Part shown: piece by piece, positions 6,066 to 11,904 of the stretch
Position numbering within the stretch: position 1 is the stretch's first letter
Layout of the letters: each line of letters opens with the position of its first letter
Source of the DNA: JBFJVZ01 sp041623895
GTDB lineage: Bacteria; Planctomycetota; Planctomycetia; Pirellulales; Pirellulaceae
Length of the DNA stretch: 11,904 nucleotides
Assembly (NCBI GenBank): GCA_041623895.1
Contig: JBFJVZ010000240.1
Coordinates: 1 to 11,904 of the forward strand
Reading direction: 5' to 3'
Notes under the pieces: model-generated
Databases searched by the model: none
Told to the model about the DNA's origin: nothing
Seen by the model: the letters and a program-made list of their open reading frames with translations, nothing else
Translations under genes and position numbers: made by a program

Positions 6066-6788
6066 GTGGATTATTCCTATCAAGACATCGCCAAGATGAT
6101 CGATCATTCCCTGTTGAATCCAACCTTGACGGTCGATGATCTGGAATCGGGAATTGCCTTGGCAAAGACATTCGATGTTGCCAGCGTTTGCATCATGCCG
6201 TACTACCTGCGCCGCTGTACCGATCTGTTGGCGGGCACAAGCGTGATGCCGTCGACCACCATCGGCTTTCCGCACGGCGGACATACCACCGCGATCAAGC
6301 AAGCAGAAGCAGCGCGCGCAATCGAAGACGGCTGCCAGGAACTGGACATGGTCGTCAATGTCTCCAAAGTCGTGAGTGATGACTGGGACTATGTGCGCAC
6401 CGATATCGCCGCGGTCATCGACGTGGCTCATGCAGCCAATCGCAAAGTCAAAGTGATCTTCGAGAATTGTTACCTTCAGGATCGGCACAAAATTCGCCTC
6501 TGTGAAATCTGCAGTGAGCTATCGGCCGATTGGGTCAAGACATCGACCGGCTATGGAACCGGTGGGGCAACGATCGAAGATCTGCAGCTGATGAGAGCAC
6601 ATGCGGCCCAAGACGTACAAGTCAAAGCGGCCGGCGGCGTCCGCGACATGGACCAGGTATTGGAGGTGCGAGCCTTGGGCGTGACGCGGATCGGTGCCAG
6701 CCGCACCGCGTCGATGCTGAACGAATGCCGCCAGCGGCTTGGATTGGAAGTTATCGACGCCACAGCATCCGGCGCGACTGGTTATTGA
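6066..6788 (+). CDS. deoC: DeoC-family deoxyribose-phosphate aldolase
   Basis: A 240-residue class I aldolase. The known reaction is the reversible cleavage of 2-deoxyribose 5-phosphate to glyceraldehyde 3-phosphate and acetaldehyde. The catalytic set is complete: D94 in E-L-D-M-V-V-N, Schiff-base lysine K158 in W-V-K-T-S-T-G-Y-G, and K187 in V-K-A-A-G-G-V-R, matching D102/K167/K201 of the E. coli enzyme. The N-terminal I-D-H-S-L-L-N-P-T is typical. The start is GTG 6066, with no strong Shine-Dalgarno site. The gap of 47 bp after the isomerase is compatible with one transcript. No nucleoside phosphorylase or phosphopentomutase is nearby, so it may act on another aldol product made by the dehydrogenase and isomerase rather than in nucleoside salvage. 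Family assignment is very secure; the physiological substrate is not. Confidence 0.95.
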   Translation: MDYSYQDIAKMIDHSLLNPTLTVDDLESGIALAKTFDVASVCIMPYYLRRCTDLLAGTSVMPSTTIGFPHGGHTTAIKQAEAARAIEDGCQELDMVVNVSKVVSDDWDYVRTDIAAVIDVAHAANRKVKVIFENCYLQDRHKIRLCEICSELSADWVKTSTGYGTGGATIEDLQLMRAHAAQDVQVKAAGGVRDMDQVLEVRALGVTRIGASRTASMLNECRQRLGLEVIDATASGATGY

Positions 6789-6819
6789 AAGTCATCGCTG
6801 GCTTCGCGAACGACGACGT

Positions 6820-8220
6820 TCACATCGGCGCAATGCGCTTCGATCCCATATCCGTCGTCAGCACAACGTGCGCATCAAAGGCTTCGCGTACCAATTGGTG
6901 CTTGATCTCTTGGTGCGCAGCACTGTCCCACAAGTCGTCAAATTCCCACGGGTCCGCTTGCAGGTCATAAAGCTCACCCAACTTCTTGTCGTGGTACATG
7001 CACAACTTGTAGTTTGGCGTCCGGTACATCGTTCCGAACGTCCCGCTACCGCCGGTGAAATGCGGATCGAGCGCGTCGAAGTACTCGCTGCGAACAAAGT
7101 CTCGCAAGTAGGTGGGATCGGCATTGCCGTTCAGGATTGGCAGTAGACTCTTGCCCTGCATGTAATCGGGACACTCCAGTCCAGCCAATTCCATCAGCGT
7201 CGATGTCATATCGAGCAACTCCACCAGAGCTTCGCTGATCAAGCCGCCCCGAAACTCTCGCGGCCAGGAAAAAATCAGCGGCACGCGCACGAGACCTTCA
7301 TAAAAGCGGCAGCCTTTGAACATCAAGCCGTGATCACCCAGCGCTTCACCATGATCGCTGGTGAAGATGATGACCGTGTTATCACGCTGGCCCAGATCCT
7401 CAAGCATTTTTAGAATCCTGGCGAACTGATCGTCAATCTGCGCGATCATGGCGTAGTAAAGCGCTTGCACACGATGGGCGTCATGTTCGACCGGCGTGCG
7501 CAATTCGTCTTGAAAATCTACGCTCGACAACTTCGCCTGATGCTGCAAATCAGATTCACGAAAATGCGGGCCCGGCATTGCGGCTGGATCAAATTTTTCC
7601 GCGTACACTCGGGGCGGTATGAACGGCGGGTGCGGATCGTAAACGTTCACATTCAAAAGCCATGGTTGATCCCGGGAGTGCTGGCGTTTGATAAACTCGA
7701 TCGCACATTCGCTGGCCCAAGTCGTCTGATGCATCTCGGGGGCAACATGATCGGGATGATTCCGCATCGCGTCCAAGTCACCGCCCTTGCTGCGCACCCA
7801 GTCCGCGTAGTGGTGGCCTTCGCTCCAATCATCGCGGGGAGCATGACTGAACTTCCAATACGAAAACCCGTCATCGATCCGGGGCTCAGTGCGGTGTCCG
7901 GCGCTCTGCAAATGAAACTTGCCGATCAGTCCGCAGTCGTATCCCGAATCGGCAATCAACTTGCTAATCACCGGCGGGTAATCGGGAAAGGAGTCGTTCC
8001 CGTTTCGCGTGTTGTGCAAGCGGGACGGATACATGCCGGTCATGAACGAGGACCGGCTGGGTGTGCAAATGGGGCTTTGACAATACGCGTGCGTAAAAGC
8101 GACACCGTCAGCAACCAGCGAATCCAATGTCGGCGTCATCACTGCTGGATTGCCGAGTGCACCGATGGTGTCAAAACGCTGCTGGTCGGTGCAGTACCAG
8201 AGAATATTCGGGCGGATCAT
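6820..8220 (-). CDS. Type I (formylglycine) sulfatase, no visible signal peptide
   Basis: A 466-residue sulfatase that hydrolyses a sulfate ester. It carries P-N-I-L-W-Y-C-T-D12-Q13 (first metal site), the modification motif C52-T-P-S-R56 in which Cys becomes formylglycine, G-K101-F-H103-L, D195-P-H197, and T-S-D289-H290-G-E with K302 in M-F-K-G. The C-terminal E-L-Y-D-L-Q-A-D-P-W-E is also typical. The frame opens upstream to a TTG at 8268, but the added 16 residues are charged and not a signal; ATG 8220 starts right at the family N-terminus. Most planctomycete sulfatases are exported, so this one may be cytosolic and act on a small sulfated molecule, as choline-sulfatase-like enzymes do. 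It converges on deoC with 31 bp between stops and no obvious terminator. A link to the sugar module is plausible but unproven. No sulfatase-modifying enzyme is in the window. Confidence 0.93.
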   Translation of the reverse strand: MIRPNILWYCTDQQRFDTIGALGNPAVMTPTLDSLVADGVAFTHAYCQSPICTPSRSSFMTGMYPSRLHNTRNGNDSFPDYPPVISKLIADSGYDCGLIGKFHLQSAGHRTEPRIDDGFSYWKFSHAPRDDWSEGHHYADWVRSKGGDLDAMRNHPDHVAPEMHQTTWASECAIEFIKRQHSRDQPWLLNVNVYDPHPPFIPPRVYAEKFDPAAMPGPHFRESDLQHQAKLSSVDFQDELRTPVEHDAHRVQALYYAMIAQIDDQFARILKMLEDLGQRDNTVIIFTSDHGEALGDHGLMFKGCRFYEGLVRVPLIFSWPREFRGGLISEALVELLDMTSTLMELAGLECPDYMQGKSLLPILNGNADPTYLRDFVRSEYFDALDPHFTGGSGTFGTMYRTPNYKLCMYHDKKLGELYDLQADPWEFDDLWDSAAHQEIKHQLVREAFDAHVVLTTDMGSKRIAPM

Positions 8221-8322
8221 GATGCAACGGTAACGTTCGTGCTTGCAGAGGTTAAGCCGTCGGAACAATCAGTCCAGAAATGACAGAAAAGCGGGCCCTG
8301 CTTCGGATACGTAAGGGCGGGC

Positions 8323-8349
8323 CGGCAAATGTACGGGCGTACATTGCCG
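8323..8349. promoter_or_regulatory. Strong dyad, possible operator in the sulfatase/exosortase spacer
   Basis: AATGTACG (8328-8335) and CGTACATT (8338-8345) form perfect 8-bp arms around GG, extended by CGGC (8323-8326) and GCCG (8346-8349) after one unpaired A at 8327. The 2-nt centre is poor for an RNA hairpin but good for a dimeric regulator site. It lies about 120 bp before the exosortase start and about 100 bp before the sulfatase start, so it could control either or both. Confidence 0.5.
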
Positions 8350-8415
8350 AAACGGAGGGAAAACGATGGGTCTTTTCTTTACTGCAGCGGGGGGTGACGT
8401 AGGGTAAAGAATCTT

Positions 8416-8440
8416 CCGCAAAGATCCGCGCTATTTGCGG
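8416..8440 (+). repeat. Hairpin CCGCAAA...TTTGCGG upstream of exosortase
   Basis: Perfect 7-bp arms (8416-8422 and 8434-8440) with an 11-nt loop, ending 29 bp before the exosortase ATG. It may fall in the 5' untranslated region or be an operator half-site pair. The function is unknown. Confidence 0.4.
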
Positions 8441-8469
8441 GTCAATCCGTTCCTGCATACGGGGTCCAG

Positions 8470-10185
8470 ATGTCGGCCGTTTCCGCTCAGGCCAGTGTTG
8501 GGGCTGAGGCACCAGAGGCAGACGGTGGCCCGGCAACCAGCTGGCTTTCACCGCGACTGAAGATTTGCGCAGGCGTCATCTTGCTGGCGCATCTGCCATT
8601 ATTGCTATTACTGGCACAATATCAGTGGTCGCGACCTCATTACCAGTGCTTCCCTGTCGTCTTGGCGGCATTCATCTATTTCGTGGTGACGCGCTGGAAT
8701 GCGTTCCATCAAAAACCACAACCGCGGCGTTCGTTATGGTCATCGCTGATGTTGTTGGCCGGACTGCTGCTGTTGATCGCTGGAGTCATTCTTTTTTCGC
8801 CGTGGTTGGCGGGTGTGGCAATGATCTTGGTCACGGGCAGTTTGTTGTTGCTGCTGACCGGGGACCAGTTTTATTCCAAGTTCTTGGGGCCTTGGTGTTT
8901 GTTGTGGTTGATCATGCCGCTGCCGATGCAACTTGATATTCGATTAATCGGATGGTTGCAGACTAAGACATCGACCGCTGCCGGCACGGTCTTGGATTTG
9001 ATGGGCATTCGTCATTTCATGTCCGGTAACGTGTTGGAATTCCCCGAAACAAAGATGTTGGTCGAGGAAGCTTGTAGCGGCATTCATTCGTTATTTGCCT
9101 TGATCGCTTTCGTCGGTTTGTTTGCGGTGTGGGCCAGTCGGCCGGCAGTACATTCATTGGTGTTGCTGGTGAGTGCCGCATTTTGGGCTGCACTGACAAA
9201 CTTCCTGCGCGTACTGACCGTGGCGGTCGCTTTCGCTCGATATGATATTGATCTTGCCACGGGTTGGGTGCACGACGTTGTGGGAGTTGTGTTTTTCGGA
9301 TTCGCCTTATTGATGCTGCTCAGCACCGATCAATTCTTGATGTCGACCTGGCCCATTTTTGATTTTTCCTGGCTACCGTTTGGAAAAAGTGAACAGCAAA
9401 GGGCGGTCGCACGCCGCAAACGGGTCAAGGCAGAAAGATACGCGGCTGAAACGGGTCAACGTTTACCAGCGACTCCGTGGACTTCTTGGGCCGTTGTCAG
9501 TGTTTTTGCTGTGCTGGCAGTATTACAGATAGGAGAGTTCGCTTTCGCCACCGCCCAACAAATGGGCGCTGCCAAGGAACATCCGGTTGGCGAAACTGTT
9601 ATTCATTTAAGCGAGAATTCTCTGCCGCAAACACACAACCACTGGAATCGTGTCGGCTTTGATGTGGTCAAGCGCAGCGCCTCCAATTCATTCGGTGAAA
9701 ACAGCAAGACCTGGCGTTACGAAACACCTATCTGTAACGTTGCTGTATCGCTGGACTATCCGTTTACCGACTGGCACGAACTGAGTTATTGCTACGGCGG
9801 CCACGGTTGGAAACTGCATTCGCGTCGTAGCAGCGAGTCTGCCGGTTGGACGACGGCAGGTTCCGGAATTCCGTTCGTTGAACTGATCCTGAACAAGCCA
9901 ACCGGCGAGTACGGCTATGTCTTATTCACCCTGATGGACGATCGCGGAGATGCGATTCCTCCGCCTGATCGGTCGTTGTCATCGACGTTGCAGGGTCGAG
10001 TCCTGGAGGGCCCGCTGGCGCGAGTCTTTGGCCGAGAATCGAAACTTCGGCTCAACGCGAAGACTTACCAGGTTCAGGTGTTTGCCTCGTCTGAGCGTGA
10101 ATTATCGGAATCGGAACGCGAACAAGTCCGAAGTCAGTTCCTCAGCTTTGCTGATATCATTCGCAAACAGCGATTGGGGGACTAA
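8470..10185 (+). CDS. xrtU: Exosortase with C-terminal EpsI-like region (probably exosortase U)
   Basis: A 571-residue membrane transpeptidase-like enzyme expected to cleave a C-terminal sorting signal (PEP-CTERM type) of exported proteins. About eight or nine hydrophobic segments span roughly 32-285, with another near 345-365. The exosortase triad is visible: C202 in E-E-A-C-S-G-I-H, R247 in L-T-N-F-L-R, and H268 in G-W-V-H-D-V-V-G. After a basic linker (about 310-340) and the last membrane segment, residues 370-571 form a soluble, presumably periplasmic region. Its W-R-Y-E-T-P-I-C and Y-C-Y-G-G-H-G-W stretches recall EpsI-like (DUF3485) proteins that accompany other exosortases. The name exosortase U for planctomycete enzymes is recalled and less sure than the exosortase call. 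No polysaccharide synthesis gene is nearby in the window. Its TAA overlaps the ATG of the TPR gene by 1 bp (TAATG), indicating coupled translation. Confidence 0.92.
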   Translation: MSAVSAQASVGAEAPEADGGPATSWLSPRLKICAGVILLAHLPLLLLLAQYQWSRPHYQCFPVVLAAFIYFVVTRWNAFHQKPQPRRSLWSSLMLLAGLLLLIAGVILFSPWLAGVAMILVTGSLLLLLTGDQFYSKFLGPWCLLWLIMPLPMQLDIRLIGWLQTKTSTAAGTVLDLMGIRHFMSGNVLEFPETKMLVEEACSGIHSLFALIAFVGLFAVWASRPAVHSLVLLVSAAFWAALTNFLRVLTVAVAFARYDIDLATGWVHDVVGVVFFGFALLMLLSTDQFLMSTWPIFDFSWLPFGKSEQQRAVARRKRVKAERYAAETGQRLPATPWTSWAVVSVFAVLAVLQIGEFAFATAQQMGAAKEHPVGETVIHLSENSLPQTHNHWNRVGFDVVKRSASNSFGENSKTWRYETPICNVAVSLDYPFTDWHELSYCYGGHGWKLHSRRSSESAGWTTAGSGIPFVELILNKPTGEYGYVLFTLMDDRGDAIPPPDRSLSSTLQGRVLEGPLARVFGRESKLRLNAKTYQVQVFASSERELSESEREQVRSQFLSFADIIRKQRLGD

Positions 10186-11657
10186 TGGCTGGTTTCCCTG
10201 ACAATGACGAGCCGCTAACACAGGACGAAAAGCGTTACTTGAGGGTCCTGAGGTTTGCATTCGGGCTGCCTGCAGTTGTGATCGCGGTTGCCGCGATTTC
10301 CGCTGTGCTGTTTGGCAACGAAACCCCCAAGTCCAGATTGGTGTCCGATTATTTGGCCGCGGCAGAGACAGCGGTACAGGATGAACGTCTCGCCGAGGCG
10401 GATCTGTTCTATCGCAAGGTTGTCTCGCTGGCACCGTTTTATCTTGATTACCAATACAACTTGGCAGCCACCGCCGAGCAGATGAAAGATGCCCGCCGAG
10501 CATGGGCGTTAATGTCACGGATCGCTCCGGATGACAAAGTCGGGCATGGTCCGGCGCATCATTGGCAAGCGATCAGACTTTACGAGGTCGCCAAAAAACC
10601 CAAGCCGCCCGCGGATCTGGCAAGTCGACTTGAACATCATCTGCTTGCGACCATCAAAGTTTTCGGAAAACACGACCAGGCTCACATGATGTTGGGACAG
10701 TTGTACCTGACCCAAGCTCACCGGAATTCCGACGCGGGATTGCTTGAAAAATCGCTGTTCCATCTTTCCGAGGGTGTTGAGTCCTATCCCGAAACCAGGT
10801 TGTCCATCGCTGAACTGCATCGCCGGCTAGGTAACGGCGACCAGGCCAAACGCGAGGCGATGGCCTGTTTGGCGTACTACCAGCAGAAGCTGGAGGCGGA
10901 TGCCAACGATATCGATGCGCGGCTACGAGTAGGTCTCGCTCACAGCTTCTTGCTTCAATTTGGATCTGCGATCGAAGTACTTCGCCAGGGAATGGCACTT
11001 TCGGATGACCCAAGATTGCGCAAATCACTGGCAGGCGCCTATTTGTCAGCAGCCCGCGTGGTTGACTTGCAGCCAAAAAAAGATGTCGCCGGGCAACTGG
11101 AATTATTGCAACAAGCTTTACAGCTGGATCCGGAAAACGAATTGATTCTCAGCAGCTTCGCTGCGATCACGGCGGATTCCGATCCAGCTGCCGAGGCCGC
11201 ACGCGAAGCCTTGCACGACATCCTGGCAGAGGGCAAGGCACCGGCAATGGTCCATCTGATCCTCGGATCCATCGCAATGCAGCGGGGTCAGGACAAGCAG
11301 GCGACGTACCACTTAAATCAGGCGCTGGAGTTGAATCCACAGATGCCTGAAGTGCTGAACAACTTGGCCTGGCATCTTGCGTTTTCAGCACCTCCACAGT
11401 TGGCACGAGCACTCGAGTTAGCCGACCGGGCTGTCGAATTACGGCCGCAAAACATCGAGATTCGAGACACGCGGGGGCAGATATTGTTAAAGCTCGGCCG
11501 CCACCAAGAGGCGCTGAAGGAACTGCTGATCGTGGTGCGGCAATTCCCCGAGCGAACCCAGATTCACGAATCCTTGGCGGAGATCTACGAACATCTGGGT
11601 GATGCAGCGATGGCCCAGCGACATCGCCAGCGGGCAAAATCAGCAGAATCGGAATAA
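10185..11657 (+). CDS. Membrane-anchored TPR protein linked to exosortase
   Basis: A 490-residue protein with a charged N-terminus (1-23), one transmembrane helix at about 24-43 (L-P-A-V-V-I-A-V-A-A-I) and a long helical-repeat region. TPR-like units are clearest at about 53-86 and in four consecutive units at 355-389, 390-425, 426-459 and 460-490 (for example L-E-L-N-P and A-V-E-L-R-P turns). The middle is helical with degenerate repeats. By the positive-inside rule the repeats most likely face the periplasm. ATG 10185 overlaps the exosortase stop and has GGGGG at 10176-10180 as ribosome-binding site. TPR proteins such as PrsT accompany exosortase loci in other bacteria, so this one may present or scaffold substrates or surface polymer machinery; that role is inferred from context. 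Confidence 0.9.
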   Translation: MAGFPDNDEPLTQDEKRYLRVLRFAFGLPAVVIAVAAISAVLFGNETPKSRLVSDYLAAAETAVQDERLAEADLFYRKVVSLAPFYLDYQYNLAATAEQMKDARRAWALMSRIAPDDKVGHGPAHHWQAIRLYEVAKKPKPPADLASRLEHHLLATIKVFGKHDQAHMMLGQLYLTQAHRNSDAGLLEKSLFHLSEGVESYPETRLSIAELHRRLGNGDQAKREAMACLAYYQQKLEADANDIDARLRVGLAHSFLLQFGSAIEVLRQGMALSDDPRLRKSLAGAYLSAARVVDLQPKKDVAGQLELLQQALQLDPENELILSSFAAITADSDPAAEAAREALHDILAEGKAPAMVHLILGSIAMQRGQDKQATYHLNQALELNPQMPEVLNNLAWHLAFSAPPQLARALELADRAVELRPQNIEIRDTRGQILLKLGRHQEALKELLIVVRQFPERTQIHESLAEIYEHLGDAAMAQRHRQRAKSAESE

Positions 11658-11751
11658 GTCGCTTGGACCAAAATAGCTGTGTGTACAGTCGTTCACATTA
11701 CTGCGATATCGTCCGCTTAAAGATTAATCGTGCGGATTTCAGCAGTCCAAC

Positions 11752-11779
11752 TATAGTGGGATGATCTCCAAGATAAGGA
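11752..11779 (+). promoter_or_regulatory. Ribosome-binding site and possible -10 box before the secreted protein
   Basis: AAGGA at 11775-11779 lies 7 nt before the ATG at 11787, the clearest Shine-Dalgarno site in the window. TATAGT at 11752-11757 is a 5/6 match to a -10 box but has no good -35 partner. With 129 bp between the TPR stop and this ATG, a separate promoter is plausible. Confidence 0.4.
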
Positions 11780-11786
11780 CAACTTG

Positions 11787-11904
11787 ATGCACCGTACTTT
11801 TCTTGCTGCTCTATTTGTTTTCGCGGCGCTTTCGAGTGCGACAGAGGCCGCACCATTTTTTTCGGTGGACCCTGCTTCGCCAGCAATTGTACTGGTTCCG
11901 ACGA
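11787..11904 (+). CDS. Secreted protein, N-terminal fragment (possible sorting substrate)
   Basis: Only 39 codons lie before the right edge. They encode M-H-R followed by a hydrophobic core (T-F-L-A-A-L-F-V-F-A-A-L-S-S) and a likely signal peptidase I site A-T-E-A/A-P-F-F near residue 21 or 22, then F-S-V-D-P-A-S-P. This is a Sec signal peptide. Directly downstream of an exosortase and TPR gene, a Sec-exported protein is a natural candidate for exosortase processing. The diagnostic C-terminal motif and membrane segment would be outside the window, so this is a guess. The start is supported by the AAGGA site 7 nt upstream. Confidence 0.75.
   Translation, partial: MHRTFLAALFVFAALSSATEAAPFFSVDPASPAIVLVPT

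Noticed and set aside
8221..8268. TTG-initiated 16-residue extension of the sulfatase as a signal peptide
   Set aside because: The added residues are charged and lack a hydrophobic core.
7465..8283. Open frame of 272 codons on the plus strand opposite the sulfatase
   Set aside because: The minus strand holds an unmistakable sulfatase with CTPSR and metal motifs; the opposite frame is a shadow.
8221..8469. Sigma-54 (GG-N10-GC) promoter before the exosortase
   Set aside because: The GG and GC pairs I checked around the 8323-8349 dyad were separated by 8 or 9 bases, not 10, and the surrounding consensus was poor.
11676..11697. LexA-like CTGT...ACAG and a TGTAC/ACATT similarity to the dyad at 8323-8349
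   Set aside because: The CTGT/ACAG spacing is 12 bp overall instead of 16, and the similarity to the other dyad needs different spacing, so neither is convincing.

Overview
The window looks like a chromosomal segment of a planctomycete, most likely family Pirellulaceae (Rhodopirellula-like). The signs are Tat-exported Gfo/Idh/MocA and amidohydrolase enzymes, a formylglycine sulfatase, an exosortase with a C-terminal periplasmic extension, weak or absent Shine-Dalgarno sites, moderate GC content and palindromic intergenic repeats. This assignment rests on gene content and recalled family features; no search was run.

Left block (1-2705, minus strand): three closely spaced genes transcribed leftwards. 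They encode a Tat-signal Gfo/Idh/MocA oxidoreductase, a cytosolic M20 (ArgE/DapE-type) metallo-deacylase, and a Tat-signal amidohydrolase-2 protein cut by the window edge. Gaps are 30 and 17 bp, so they probably form one transcript.

Spacer (2706-3376): about 670 bp without a credible gene. It holds at least six perfect or near-perfect inverted repeats, one of them a palindrome whose arms are themselves palindromes, and ends in an exact TATAAT box.

Central block (3377-6788, plus strand): a small conserved-looking protein of unknown function (TTG start), a cytosolic Gfo/Idh/MocA dehydrogenase, a TIM-barrel sugar-phosphate isomerase/epimerase and a DeoC-family class I aldolase with its full catalytic set. 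Dehydrogenase, isomerase and aldolase read as a small sugar or cyclitol catabolic module whose substrate cannot be deduced. A type I sulfatase without a visible signal peptide converges on it (6820-8220, minus), 31 bp from the end of deoC.

Right block (8470-11904, plus strand): a protein-sorting locus. An exosortase (Cys202/Arg247/His268, probably exosortase U) carries an EpsI-like C-terminal region. It overlaps by 1 bp a membrane-anchored TPR protein and is followed by the start of a secreted protein that may be a sorting substrate, although its C-terminus lies outside the window. The spacer between sulfatase and exosortase carries a strong dyad that could be an operator.

Most genes here belong to known families. 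The least explained parts are the small unknown protein heading the sugar module, the substrate of that module, and the palindrome cluster.
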